Positions 37,027 to 45,206 of a DNA stretch of 64,000 bases are shown piece after piece. A program made the position numbers and the translations under genes. The stretch lies in the NCBI RefSeq assembly GCF_027922365.1, contig NZ_BSFN01000002.1:310001-374000 (forward strand), read 5' to 3'. The stretch is from Pseudomonas turukhanskensis. GTDB lineage: Bacteria > Pseudomonadota > Gammaproteobacteria > Pseudomonadales > Pseudomonadaceae. The notes under the pieces are model-generated. The model was not told the origin of the DNA, made no database searches, and saw only the letters and a list, made by a program, of their open reading frames with translations. Position 1 is the stretch's first letter, and every line of letters begins with the position of its first letter.

Positions 37027-38019
37027 TTATTTGAGCAGCGGCACGTTCGCTGCTCGCTGGTACGGGCCGTATTCCACCGGCACCCAGGCGAAACCCTTGC
37101 CCTCGACGCGAATGTGACCGATAGCCGGGAAGGGCAGGTGGGCGGCGGCAACCCAGATGTTGTCGTGGGCCACCTGGGTAAAGAGTTTTTTCCGCGCGGC
37201 GATGGCTTTGCTGCTGTCGTTATCAAAGCCGATGCTCACTTCAGGGTGAGCAAACTGCACGGCAAAGCTGTGGATGATGTCGCCCATAAACAGAATGCTT
37301 TGCCCGTTCGACGTGAACTGGTAGCCCGTGCTGCCCGGTGTATGCCCGGCCAGGTTCACCGTGGAAACCCCGGCAAGTGGAGCCTCGCCGAGGCCGAAGG
37401 TTTTCAGGCGGCCGGCGGTTACGTAAGGCGCGGTCGAGTTTTGGGCGATTTTGAAATAGCCCTTGGCTTCTTCAGGTGCTTTTTCCAGGTTGCTTTTGCT
37501 CAGCCAGAAATCGGCTTCGGCCTGCGCCGCATACACAACGGCATTGGCAAATACGGCCGCCCCTTTGTCATCCACCAACCCGCAGACGTGATCCAGGTGC
37601 ATATGGGTCAGCAGAATCGTGTCGACTTGCTCGGGGCTATAACCCGCGGCGCGAATGGCCGCCGGCAACCCTCCGGCAGTGGCGCCGATGCAGTGGCCGG
37701 CACCGGTGTCGACCAGCACCAGATTCTTGCCAGTGTTGATCAGAAAAGCATTGAAGGCCGTCTGCACGCCCGCGCCCGTGATGTTCTTGCGCGCCAGCAG
37801 TGCGTGGATTTCTTTCTGCGACAAGCCTTTTAGCAGCGTCGGCCCCAGGTCGTTGTAGCCGTCAAACAGCGCAGTCACCTCATAGTCGCCCACGGCCAGA
37901 CGTTGATAGCCGGGCGCCTGGGTTTTTAGCTGCGCAGGCGGCGTGGCTTGGGCGGCAAGGGGGGCGAGGCTGGCGCCCAACACCAGCAGGGGAGCGAAGA
38001 GGATGTTGAACGTGCGCAT
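37027..38019 (-). CDS. Exported metallo-beta-lactamase-fold hydrolase
   Basis: 330 residues with a signal peptide (FNILFAPLLVLGASLAPLAAQA, cleavage near residue 26). The metal ligands are all visible: LLTHMHLDHVCG (HxHxDH), LAGHTPGS, FMGDIIHS and the late AAAHLPFPAIGH. This fits periplasmic MBL enzymes related to lactonases and quorum-quenching hydrolases; the substrate is unknown. Its stop lies two bases from the stop of the EAL gene on the opposite strand. The 188 bases upstream contain a strong hairpin. Confidence 0.87.
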   Translation of the reverse strand: MRTFNILFAPLLVLGASLAPLAAQATPPAQLKTQAPGYQRLAVGDYEVTALFDGYNDLGPTLLKGLSQKEIHALLARKNITGAGVQTAFNAFLINTGKNLVLVDTGAGHCIGATAGGLPAAIRAAGYSPEQVDTILLTHMHLDHVCGLVDDKGAAVFANAVVYAAQAEADFWLSKSNLEKAPEEAKGYFKIAQNSTAPYVTAGRLKTFGLGEAPLAGVSTVNLAGHTPGSTGYQFTSNGQSILFMGDIIHSFAVQFAHPEVSIGFDNDSSKAIAARKKLFTQVAHDNIWVAAAHLPFPAIGHIRVEGKGFAWVPVEYGPYQRAANVPLLK

Positions 38020-38111
38020 GCAAGGGTCTCCAGAGTAGCGGTCAGGAGACTCGATAGTGGCGCCCCGCGCGCGCTACGCATTGCATGGATGTGCTGAGCG
38101 GCGGTGAAACG

Positions 38112-38150
38112 CAAACGGGGCGAGCACTGCCTTTACGCGTGCTCGCCCCG
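38112..38150. terminator. Hairpin after the OprD-family porin gene
   Basis: ACGGGGCGAGCAC and GTGCTCGCCCCGT form a perfect 13-bp stem. The T-run on the minus strand is weak (GTTTGCGTTT). It lies 58 bases past the porin stop, so it probably ends or stabilises that transcript. Confidence 0.6.
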
Positions 38151-38207
38151 TGTCATGCCAATACCTGACCGGGTTGCCCCGGCGCAGGTTTTCTGGGCGT
38201 GAGGTGC

Positions 38208-39464
38208 TTAGAAGATTTCCAGCGGGTACTCGACGAAGGCACGAATCTCGTTCAGGTTCGGGCCCACATCGCGGTCGGCACGGTAGATCGAGTTACGCAG
38301 CTTCAGCGACAGGTCTTTGAGCGAGCCATCCTGCACCACGTATTTCACCTGGTTGAAGAACTCGCGTTCGGTGCCGTCCTGCTCGCCGCCGGCATCGATA
38401 TTGCTGCCGCGTACATAGGCGGTTTTGTAGCTCAGACCGGCAATGCCGTACTCGGCAAAATCCAGCTCGTAGCTCACCTGCCAGGACTGCTCGTCCTTGA
38501 GGTTGAAGTCCGAGTAGTAGGAGTTGGCCACGTAGATGGTGCTGCCGCCATCGCCGTAGTCGTAGGCGTAACCGGCATCACCACTGCTACGCTGGTGGGC
38601 GATGATAAAGGCGTGGGCACCCACGCTGTACTTGGCCGCCAGGCTCCACAGGGTGTTGCTGTCGTTGTTGCCGTCACCGCCGAAATCCAGGGCAGCTGTG
38701 GAGTTGTCGTCGTAGTCGGTGCGGTAGATGTTGAAGTCGAAATTCAACGCCTGGTCATCGCTCAACACCTGGGTGAAGTTTACGTTGCCGTAGTACTTCT
38801 TGAAGGTGTCTTCCACGTCGGAGTGATAGGCCGCCACGCTCAGCGCGTCGTTGACCGCGTAGGTACCGCCGATGACGTCGATGCTTTTCAGGCGGTTAGG
38901 GTCGCGAGACGAATCGCCCATCGGGCTATCGGCGGTGAAGCGACCGGCGTTCAGCTCCAGGCCCTCGATTTCCTTGCTGGTCACCAGGGTGCCGGTAAAG
39001 GACTGCGGCAGCAGGCGCGAGTCGTCATACGCCAGCACCGGCAGCGACGGGAACTGATTGCCGTAGCGCAGCACGGTGTTGGAGATGCGCATCTTCACCA
39101 CACCACCGGCTTCGGAGGTGTCATCGACCGGGTGACCGTCGCTGTCGGTATCAAAAAACGCGCCGTAGTTACGACCGCGGCCGCTGTCCAGCTTGATGCC
39201 CAGCAGGCCATAGGCGTCAACGCCAAAACCCACGGTACCCTGGGTGAAACCGGACTCGAAGGTGCCAATGAAACCCTGGCCCCAGACCTTGGCATCGTTG
39301 GTGTGGTTCTTGTAGTCGCGGTTGAAGTAAGCGTTGCGCAGCAGAACGTTCAGGCTGCTGTCTTCGACAAAACCCTTGGCGTCGGATTGCTCACTGGCGT
39401 ACGCCTGCGAAAGGCTCAGCGAGGCCAGCGCGCAGGCCAGCGCGATGCGTGTGCGATTGAACAT
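38208..39464 (-). CDS. OprD-family outer-membrane porin
   Basis: 418 residues, signal peptide MFNRTRIALACALASLSLSQ AYA and then the OprD opening (SDAKGFVEDSSLNVLLRNAYFNRDYKN... KVWGQGFIGTFESGFTQGTVGFGVDAYGLLGIKLDSG). Alternating strands and a last strand ending in phenylalanine (FVEYPLEIF) mark a beta-barrel. OprD porins pass small carboxylates or amino acids selectively; the substrate here cannot be read. No transporter or catabolic gene is directly coupled. The start is preceded by GGGGAGC. Confidence 0.93.
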   Translation of the reverse strand: MFNRTRIALACALASLSLSQAYASEQSDAKGFVEDSSLNVLLRNAYFNRDYKNHTNDAKVWGQGFIGTFESGFTQGTVGFGVDAYGLLGIKLDSGRGRNYGAFFDTDSDGHPVDDTSEAGGVVKMRISNTVLRYGNQFPSLPVLAYDDSRLLPQSFTGTLVTSKEIEGLELNAGRFTADSPMGDSSRDPNRLKSIDVIGGTYAVNDALSVAAYHSDVEDTFKKYYGNVNFTQVLSDDQALNFDFNIYRTDYDDNSTAALDFGGDGNNDSNTLWSLAAKYSVGAHAFIIAHQRSSGDAGYAYDYGDGGSTIYVANSYYSDFNLKDEQSWQVSYELDFAEYGIAGLSYKTAYVRGSNIDAGGEQDGTEREFFNQVKYVVQDGSLKDLSLKLRNSIYRADRDVGPNLNEIRAFVEYPLEIF

Positions 39465-39659
39465 AGGTGCTCCCCATATCAGGTTCTTGGCGTAAAGGTG
39501 TGGCAGGAGACTGCACGGCCATGGGAAGTCAGCGTAGCGAGACAGCCGACTTCGTGCGGGAAGTTATTAGCTATAGGAATTCCCAGCCTATGCAGTGGCT
39601 GGGATAAATACGCGTTCAATAACCATCGGTAAAACTGCTTATTTCAATTTTTACTATCG

Positions 39660-39808
39660 ACAGTATTGATGGTCTATTTTGGCCCAAGAGGATTACCCTT
39701 GGCCTCGATGAAATCTCCAAGGTACTGAATTACGAGACTTATTCAGTACTTTGCTCCCTTCATCAACCTTTGGTTTTATTTGCCGCCTCAATTGGGGCGG
39801 CTTTTTTA
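39660..39808 (+). ncRNA. Candidate small RNA with two hairpins and an orphan terminator
   Basis: A plus-strand intrinsic terminator (GCCGCC-TCAATTGG-GGCGGC then TTTTTT, 39782-39807) has no plus-strand gene upstream for 2.7 kb and cannot serve either flanking minus-strand gene, because its T-run lies only on the plus side. Before it lies a perfect 9-bp hairpin GTACTGAAT-10-ATTCAGTAC (39722-39749), and before that a smaller hairpin around 39679-39703 whose loop contains AGGA. This looks like the 3' half of a small RNA. The 5' end is not fixed: no convincing -35/-10 pair was found. The remaining part of the 414-base gap (39465-39660) is the porin leader plus a CCCAGCC/GGCTGGG hairpin at 39582-39603. 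Confidence 0.45.
39782..39807 (+). terminator. Orphan plus-strand intrinsic terminator
   Basis: GCCGCC and GGCGGC form the stem, followed by TTTTTT. It belongs to the candidate small RNA; no annotated plus-strand gene uses it. Confidence 0.8.
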
Positions 39809-39878
39809 TGCCCAAAAGATTATCAGTTTTTTCGATTTATACGGCGAGAGGCTACCCCGCTGACGGGCCGTCCCGGGT

Positions 39879-41030
39879 TCACGCATGTGGCCAGGGACCT
39901 TCACCCAACAATGCCGCAACCGTGCGCTCACCCAGACCGAGCCCCACACTCATGCCCAGCCCGGTGTGCATCAATACGGCGGTCACGCCATCGGCGGCGC
40001 GCAGTACGCTGAACGGGCCGGGCCCGCGTGCCCCGTACACGCCTTGCCAGCGCTCGACCACTTCCACCTTCATGCCCAAGGTGGTTTCGGCGAGCTCCAA
40101 CATGATGTCGTCCGTGCTCTGGGCATTGAAGGGCGAGGCGTCACTGCCGTAGTCATGGGAGTCGCCGATGATCAGCTCGCCATAGGGCGTGGGGCTGATC
40201 AGCAGATGAATACCCAGGCGCTCCAATTGCGGCTGTTCGCGACGCACCTCGCGGCGAATGGCATCGGCCTCGGGCAGGTCGCTGAAGGCGCCGTAGTGCG
40301 TGCAGCTAAGGCCGGTGAGTAGGGCGTGTTTCAGCGCCAGCGGCTGGCTGGGGCGTGCACGCAACATCTGCAGACGGCACACCTGCGGTTGCAGGCGAGC
40401 CATCTGCTCGGCCAGAAGGGTTTGGTAGTCGTGGCCGGAGCACACCAGAATATGCCGTGCGGTAAACCGCCCGGCGCTGGTCAATGCGCTGCCCGGTTCC
40501 ACGTCGCGAACCAAGGTCGAAAAGTGAAACGCTACGCCATGGGCGCGGGCCAGGTAATCCACGATTTGCGGTACTGCTTCGCGCGAATACAGCTGCTGGT
40601 CATCGAGGCCGTGCAATGCTGCACGGTGGTGGCTGAAACGGCCGTCATACAGGGCGTTAAGCGCTTCACCGCGCAGCAGTTCAGTGCGGTAGCCCAGCTC
40701 TTCGCCACGGCCGTCGACGAAGGCTTGCACCAGCGCCTCCTCCGCTTCGGTGCGGGCAAACAGCAGCGAGCCTTGCTGGTACATATGCAACCCGGCGGCC
40801 TCGCCCAATTCGGCCCACAGCCCGCGCGCCTGGCGCGCCAGATTGAGCATCGCGCCCGGCGCCTGGCCGCCCACCAGGGCCTGGCCAAAATTGCGGATGG
40901 AGGCGCCAAGCGGCGTATGGCTGCGCTCGAATACCTTGACCTTGAGGCCACGTTTGGCGCCAGCCCAGGCATGGGCCAGGCCCAGAATCCCGGCGCCGAC
41001 GATAAGCAGATCGCAGTCTTGCTCGGACAT
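39879..41030 (-). CDS. TIGR03364-type FAD-dependent oxidoreductase (phosphonate-cluster amine oxidase)
   Basis: 383 residues of the DAO/glycine-oxidase fold. The FAD-binding motif DLLIVGAGILGLAHAWAGAKRGLKVKVFE is at the N-terminus and GAFSDLPEADAIRREV... YGELIIGDSHDYG and the C-terminal LMHTGLGMSVGLGLGERT fit the TIGR03364 subgroup seen beside phosphonate genes. Such enzymes oxidise an amine, in phosphonate clusters probably 2-aminoethylphosphonate (AEP) or its N-methyl form. It is the last gene of a minus-strand unit behind an AEP-type ABC transporter, 188 bases after the binding protein, with a palindromic repeat in the gap. No PhnW or PhnX gene is in the window. Confidence 0.8.
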   Translation of the reverse strand: MSEQDCDLLIVGAGILGLAHAWAGAKRGLKVKVFERSHTPLGASIRNFGQALVGGQAPGAMLNLARQARGLWAELGEAAGLHMYQQGSLLFARTEAEEALVQAFVDGRGEELGYRTELLRGEALNALYDGRFSHHRAALHGLDDQQLYSREAVPQIVDYLARAHGVAFHFSTLVRDVEPGSALTSAGRFTARHILVCSGHDYQTLLAEQMARLQPQVCRLQMLRARPSQPLALKHALLTGLSCTHYGAFSDLPEADAIRREVRREQPQLERLGIHLLISPTPYGELIIGDSHDYGSDASPFNAQSTDDIMLELAETTLGMKVEVVERWQGVYGARGPGPFSVLRAADGVTAVLMHTGLGMSVGLGLGERTVAALLGEGPWPHA

Positions 41031-41101
41031 AAAAAACTCCAGATGCGGGTGCAGAAAAAAAAGACCTGCCTTTGTTACAGCCTGGTAATTGAAAGGGTTC
41101 T

Positions 41102-41220
41102 AAAACGTAGCGAGCGAAGGTCAGGCAAGGCAAAAGCGGGCGAAAAAAGCGGAGTTGGCTGTAGCCAATGAGCATTTTTGAGCCTGCTTTTAACGCCGCC
41201 TGACCGAGCGCAGTAGTTTT
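41102..41220. repeat. 119-base imperfect palindromic element inside the phosphonate gene cluster
   Basis: AAAACGTAGCGAGCGAAGGT CAGGCAAGGC on the left returns inverted on the right as GCCGCCTGACCGAGCGCAGT AGTTTT, with GCGGGCGAAAAAAGCG and CGCTTTT-like central parts. It resembles a dispersed repeat that I recall from other Pseudomonas genomes. It reaches the stop codon of the binding-protein gene. Confidence 0.7.
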
Positions 41221-42238
41221 ATTGCGGCAGCGGTTCCGACTTGCCGTCATAGCGCTTGCGCCACTCGGCCAGAATCTGGTCGCGGTTTTCCGAGGCCCAG
41301 TTGAAGTCGTTCTTAATCAGGCGCTGCTCGTAGTCAGCTGGCAGTTCCTGAAAGCGCTCGGCGATACCGGGTTGGGCCAAAACAGCGAAGTTGGCTTTGT
41401 ACAGGTCCATGGCCTCGCGACTGGCGGAGAAGTCAGCCAGCTTTTTGGCAGCGGCCAGGTGGGCGGTGCCTTTGATGATGCCGGTGGCTTCGATTTCCCA
41501 ACCCAGGCCTTCTTTGGGCAACACGATATCCAGCGGCGCGCCTTTGCGTTTGAGCTGTACAGCGGGGTACTCGAACGAGATACCAATCGGGAATTCGCCT
41601 GCGGCGGCGAGCTTGCACGGCTTGGAGCCGGAGTGGGTGTACTGGCCGATGTTGGCGTGCAGCTTGTCCATGTAGGCCCAGCCCTGCGCTTGGCCAAAGG
41701 TTTGCAGCCAGGCACTTACATCCAGGTAACCGGTACCGGAGGAGGCTGGGTTAGGCATCACGATCTTGTCTTTGTAGACCGGGTTGGTCAGGTCTTCCCA
41801 TTTGGTCGGTTTGGGCAGGCCCTGCTTTTCGGCTTCTACGGTGTTGAAGCAAATGGTGGCGGCCCACACGTCCATGCCCACCCACGACGGCGGATTGGCA
41901 GCGTCGCGGTAGTTGCTGCCGATCTTGTCGAGGTTAGCCGGCGCATAGGCTTCGAGCATGCCTTGCTGTTTCAGAATGGCCAGGCTCGAGCCGGCCAGCC
42001 CCCAGACCACATCCGCCTGCGGGCGCTCTTTTTCGGCCAGCAGTTTGGCGGTGACGATGCCGGTGGAATCGCGCACCCATTTGATTTCGATGTCCGGGTT
42101 CTGCTTCTCGAACGCTGCTTTGTATGCCGTGAGTTGTTCCACTTCGAGGGCGGTGTACACGGTCAGCTCGGTGGCGGCTTGAGCGTGAAAGGCACAAGCA
42201 GCGAGTAGGCCGGCGGCCAGGGCGGTGCGTTTGAACAT
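41219..42238 (-). CDS. 2-aminoethylphosphonate-type ABC transporter, periplasmic substrate-binding protein
   Basis: 339 residues. Signal peptide FKRTALAAGLLAACAFHAQA (cleavage near residue 22) then an iron(III)/AEP-type binding-protein fold: TELTVYTALEVEQLTAYKAAFEKQNPDIEIKWVRDSTGIVTAKLLAEK and PVYKDKIVMPNPASSGTGYLDVSAWLQ. This sequence pattern matches the putative AEP-binding subgroup (TIGR03261 type) rather than iron binders. It works with the permease and ATPase upstream in the unit; 57 bases separate it from the permease gene. Ligand specificity is family inference. Confidence 0.85.
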   Translation of the reverse strand: MFKRTALAAGLLAACAFHAQAATELTVYTALEVEQLTAYKAAFEKQNPDIEIKWVRDSTGIVTAKLLAEKERPQADVVWGLAGSSLAILKQQGMLEAYAPANLDKIGSNYRDAANPPSWVGMDVWAATICFNTVEAEKQGLPKPTKWEDLTNPVYKDKIVMPNPASSGTGYLDVSAWLQTFGQAQGWAYMDKLHANIGQYTHSGSKPCKLAAAGEFPIGISFEYPAVQLKRKGAPLDIVLPKEGLGWEIEATGIIKGTAHLAAAKKLADFSASREAMDLYKANFAVLAQPGIAERFQELPADYEQRLIKNDFNWASENRDQILAEWRKRYDGKSEPLPQ

Positions 42239-42295
42239 GGGGCAAACTCCTGATGGTGTTGCGTTGGCGTTGGTTATTCGGTTAACAGCTGCAGC

Positions 42296-43996
42296 TCAAT
42301 GCCCCGGCGCTGGCTGACGCCAGGCTTGGGAGCGGCGCAATAGCCCGTGGGAAAGCCCGGCCAGCAGCAAGGAGACGCCGGCCGAGGTAAGCAAAATCAA
42401 GGTGGACATGGCCGCCGCGCCGCCCACATTGCCGGCGTCGTCCATGTTCAACACGGCCACGGCGGCGAGCACGCTGTCGGGGCTGTAGAGGAAGATTGCC
42501 GCCGACACCGTGGTCATTGCTGACACAAACAGGTAGCGAATAATGTCCAGCAGTGCCGGTAGGCAGATGGGTACCGTCACCCGCAGAAAGTGGCGCACCA
42601 GCGGCACCTTGAGCGACAGCGCTGCCGCTTCGAATTCGCCGTCGAGCTGGCGCAGGGCGGCAGCGGCGGTCATCTGCGCGGTGGTGAAGAAGTGCGCGAT
42701 GGTGCACAGCACCAACAACGTCAGGGTGCCGTACAGGCCGTTTAATGGGTTATGGGGCTGGTTGAAGAAAAATACGTAGCCCAGCCCGAACACCAAACCC
42801 GGCACGGCCATCGGCACAAAGCTGAGTAAACGCAGGGCCTGGGTGAGAACGGTTTGCCGAGTTTTTTCAATCAGGTACGCGCCGGTAAAAATCACCACGC
42901 TGCCAAACAGCGCACTGCACACCGCCAGCAGCAGGCTATTGCGGTACGCCAGCCAGCCACCGGGCAGTTCGGAGAAGGCGTAATGGTCTAGCGCGAGCGA
43001 GAGGTTATACGGCCAAAACTTCACCAGGGAGGAGTAGATGGCCATGCCGAAGACGCCGAGCAGGGCCAGGCATATCAGCACCGTGATGGCCAGAAAGGCC
43101 AGGTCGCGGTTGAGCGACGGCTGGGGGTGATACACCTGCGCGCGGCCGCTCATGGCATCGCGCTGACGACGGCGCAGCCACAGGTCCACGGAGAAACTGA
43201 GCAGGGCCGGCAACAACAGCACCAGGCCGATCAGCGCACCGCGGCCGAACTGCTGTTGACCCACCACGGCTTTGTAAGCTTCCAGGGCCAGCACCTGGTA
43301 GTCGCCACCGACCACTACGGGCACGCCGAAATCAGTGATGCACAGGGTGAACACCAGGCACAGGGCGGCGAACACGCCTTGGCGGCTGCCCGACCAGGTG
43401 ATGCTGCGAAAGGCTCGCCAGGGCGACGCGCCCATGCTCGAGGCCGCATCAAACAACCGCGCATCGGCCAGCGCGAGGGCAGAGAGCAACACCATCAGCG
43501 CATGGGGAAAGGTGTAAATGGCCTGGCCAATCACGATGCCCCAGAAGCCGTAGATATTGTCGGCAATCAACCCGCGCAGCACGCCCTGGTTGCCGAACAG
43601 GTAGATCAAGGCAATGCCCGGTAGCATCGACGGTGCCAGTAGCGGCAGCAGGGAAATACCGCGCCACAGGGGCTTGGCCACGATGCAGGTGCGTTGCAAT
43701 GCATAGGCAAAGGCATACGCGAGCGGCACCACAATCAGGGCCACGGTCAGCGACACTTTCAGGCTGTTGCCCAGCAGCCAGCGGAAGTTGGCGCTGCTAT
43801 ACAGTGTGGCCGCGGCAGTCAGGCCGCCGCCTTGACTGGCATCACCGGCGAAACCGCGCCAGAGCATGGCGAGCAGCGGCAGCAATACGGTGAGCATTAA
43901 CAGCAGCAACAACAGCCATTGGCCACCGCGCACAAACAGGCGGTCGGCCAGGTCGGCAGGTGCCTGACGACGGTACGGTGCGGCAGCGATATTCAT
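42296..43996 (-). CDS. 2-aminoethylphosphonate-type ABC transporter, fused permease
   Basis: 566 residues with about 12 transmembrane helices, two BPD_transp_1 halves in one chain, as in FbpB-like and TIGR03262 permeases. Each half carries an EAA-type loop (DAASSMGASPWRAFRSITWSG and AAALSLKVPLVRHFLRVTVP) that contacts the ATPase. The ATG at 43996 (MNIAAAPYRRQ) has GGAG six bases upstream; an ATG at 44008 that overlaps the ATPase stop is an alternative. Inner-membrane channel of the AEP-type uptake system. Confidence 0.87.
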   Translation of the reverse strand: MNIAAAPYRRQAPADLADRLFVRGGQWLLLLLLMLTVLLPLLAMLWRGFAGDASQGGGLTAAATLYSSANFRWLLGNSLKVSLTVALIVVPLAYAFAYALQRTCIVAKPLWRGISLLPLLAPSMLPGIALIYLFGNQGVLRGLIADNIYGFWGIVIGQAIYTFPHALMVLLSALALADARLFDAASSMGASPWRAFRSITWSGSRQGVFAALCLVFTLCITDFGVPVVVGGDYQVLALEAYKAVVGQQQFGRGALIGLVLLLPALLSFSVDLWLRRRQRDAMSGRAQVYHPQPSLNRDLAFLAITVLICLALLGVFGMAIYSSLVKFWPYNLSLALDHYAFSELPGGWLAYRNSLLLAVCSALFGSVVIFTGAYLIEKTRQTVLTQALRLLSFVPMAVPGLVFGLGYVFFFNQPHNPLNGLYGTLTLLVLCTIAHFFTTAQMTAAAALRQLDGEFEAAALSLKVPLVRHFLRVTVPICLPALLDIIRYLFVSAMTTVSAAIFLYSPDSVLAAVAVLNMDDAGNVGGAAAMSTLILLTSAGVSLLLAGLSHGLLRRSQAWRQPAPGH

Positions 43997-44007
43997 GGCC
44001 CGCTCCA

Positions 44008-45063
44008 TCAGGCGAACACCTGCAGGCTGCGCGGCGGCAAGGCGACCCAGATATCGGCACCGTTCAGGCGTGGCATGGCTTCAGGCGCAAGTTCGGCCAG
44101 CAGCGAATGGCCGGGCAGGGCATCCAGCTCAAAGCGCAGGCGGCAGCGGTTACCGAGGAAAGTCATCTCGCGCATCTGTGCCGAAAACAGGTTGTCTTCA
44201 TGCACGGACGGGTTGACCACCACTGACTCCGGCCGACAGAACAACCGACCACGGGCATCGCCCGATAACAAGGTGGGCAGACGCAAGCTGATGTCGCCCA
44301 CCTGCGCATGGCCATCGGTGCTGCGCTCGAACGGCAGCCAGTTACCCTGCCCGACAAACTCGGCCACAAATGGGGAGGCCGGGCTGCGGTAAATCTCCTG
44401 CGGGCTGGCGTATTGCTCCACGCGACCGTGGTTGATTACGGCAATGCGGTCGGCCATCAACATGGCCTCGTCCTGGTTGTGGGTCACCATCAAGGTGGTA
44501 ATGCCCAGGCGTTTTTGCAGCTCGCGCAGCTCACCGCACAGGTGTTCGCGCACGCGGGCATCCAGGGCCGACATCGGTTCATCGAGCAGCAGCAGGGACG
44601 GCGCCGGCGCCAAGGCACGAGCGAGAGCGACGCGCTGCTGCTGGCCGCCGGACAGTTGGCCGGGGTATTTCTTTTCGCTGCCCAGCAGGCCGACCAGTTC
44701 AAGCATCTCGGCCACGCGTGCCTTGATGGTGGCGCGGCCGTCGCCATGGAGGCCGTAGCCGATGTTCTGCTCCACGGTCAGGTTGGGGAACAGCGCATAC
44801 GACTGAAAAAGAATGCCGTAGTCGCGGGCCTGAGGTGGCAGCTCGGACACATCGCGAGCGCCGATCACGATGCTGCCGCTGTCCTGACGCTCCAGCCCGG
44901 CGATGCAACGCAACAAGGTGGTTTTGCCGCACCCCGAGGGGCCCAGCAGGCATACCAGTTCGCCGGCGGCGATATCCAGTGACACCCCATCCAGTGCCTT
45001 GAAGGCACCGAAGCCTTTATGGATGTTGCGGACCTGCATGTTCACGGAGTGGGAAAGGGCCAT
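44008..45063 (-). CDS. 2-aminoethylphosphonate-type ABC transporter, ATP-binding protein
   Basis: 351 residues. Walker A GPSGCGKTT, signature LSGGQQQRVALARALA, Walker B LLLLDEPMSALDARVR and the switch His in MVTHNQDEAM are intact; residues about 240-351 form a TOBE-type regulatory domain (GRLFCRPESVVVNPS). It belongs to the iron/thiamine/AEP (TIGR03258-like) group and powers the fused permease downstream. It is first in the transport unit; a LysR-type box lies about 90 bases upstream. Confidence 0.88.
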   Translation of the reverse strand: MALSHSVNMQVRNIHKGFGAFKALDGVSLDIAAGELVCLLGPSGCGKTTLLRCIAGLERQDSGSIVIGARDVSELPPQARDYGILFQSYALFPNLTVEQNIGYGLHGDGRATIKARVAEMLELVGLLGSEKKYPGQLSGGQQQRVALARALAPAPSLLLLDEPMSALDARVREHLCGELRELQKRLGITTLMVTHNQDEAMLMADRIAVINHGRVEQYASPQEIYRSPASPFVAEFVGQGNWLPFERSTDGHAQVGDISLRLPTLLSGDARGRLFCRPESVVVNPSVHEDNLFSAQMREMTFLGNRCRLRFELDALPGHSLLAELAPEAMPRLNGADIWVALPPRSLQVFA

Positions 45064-45153
45064 TGCAAAAACCTCTTGGCGCGACTGGGCTAGACCAGGG
45101 TCATGCTAAGGAAGTGATGCGAAGGCTTTGTGGCAGTTAGGCAAAACCTGGCG

Positions 45154-45170
45154 ATAGCGGTATTGGTTAT
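45154..45170. promoter_or_regulatory. Candidate LysR-type binding box upstream of the AEP transporter unit
   Basis: ATAGCGGTATTGGTTAT is an ATA-N11-TAT dyad, the T-N11-A form bound by LysR-type regulators, in the 143-base gap between the LysR gene and the ATPase gene. A direct repeat GATATTT occurs twice (14 bases apart) about 15 bases further on. Confidence 0.4.
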
Positions 45171-45206
45171 TTTTGTAGGGCGGATATTTCCATCGAGATA
45201 TTTGCC

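Noticed and set aside
39582..39603. CCCAGCC/GGCTGGG hairpin upstream of the porin as a terminator or attenuator
   Set aside because: No T-run on either strand and no leader peptide visible.
38199..39632. A 477-codon plus-strand frame opposite the OprD-type porin
   Set aside because: Antisense to a recognised porin; low-complexity Val/Gly/Ala sequence.
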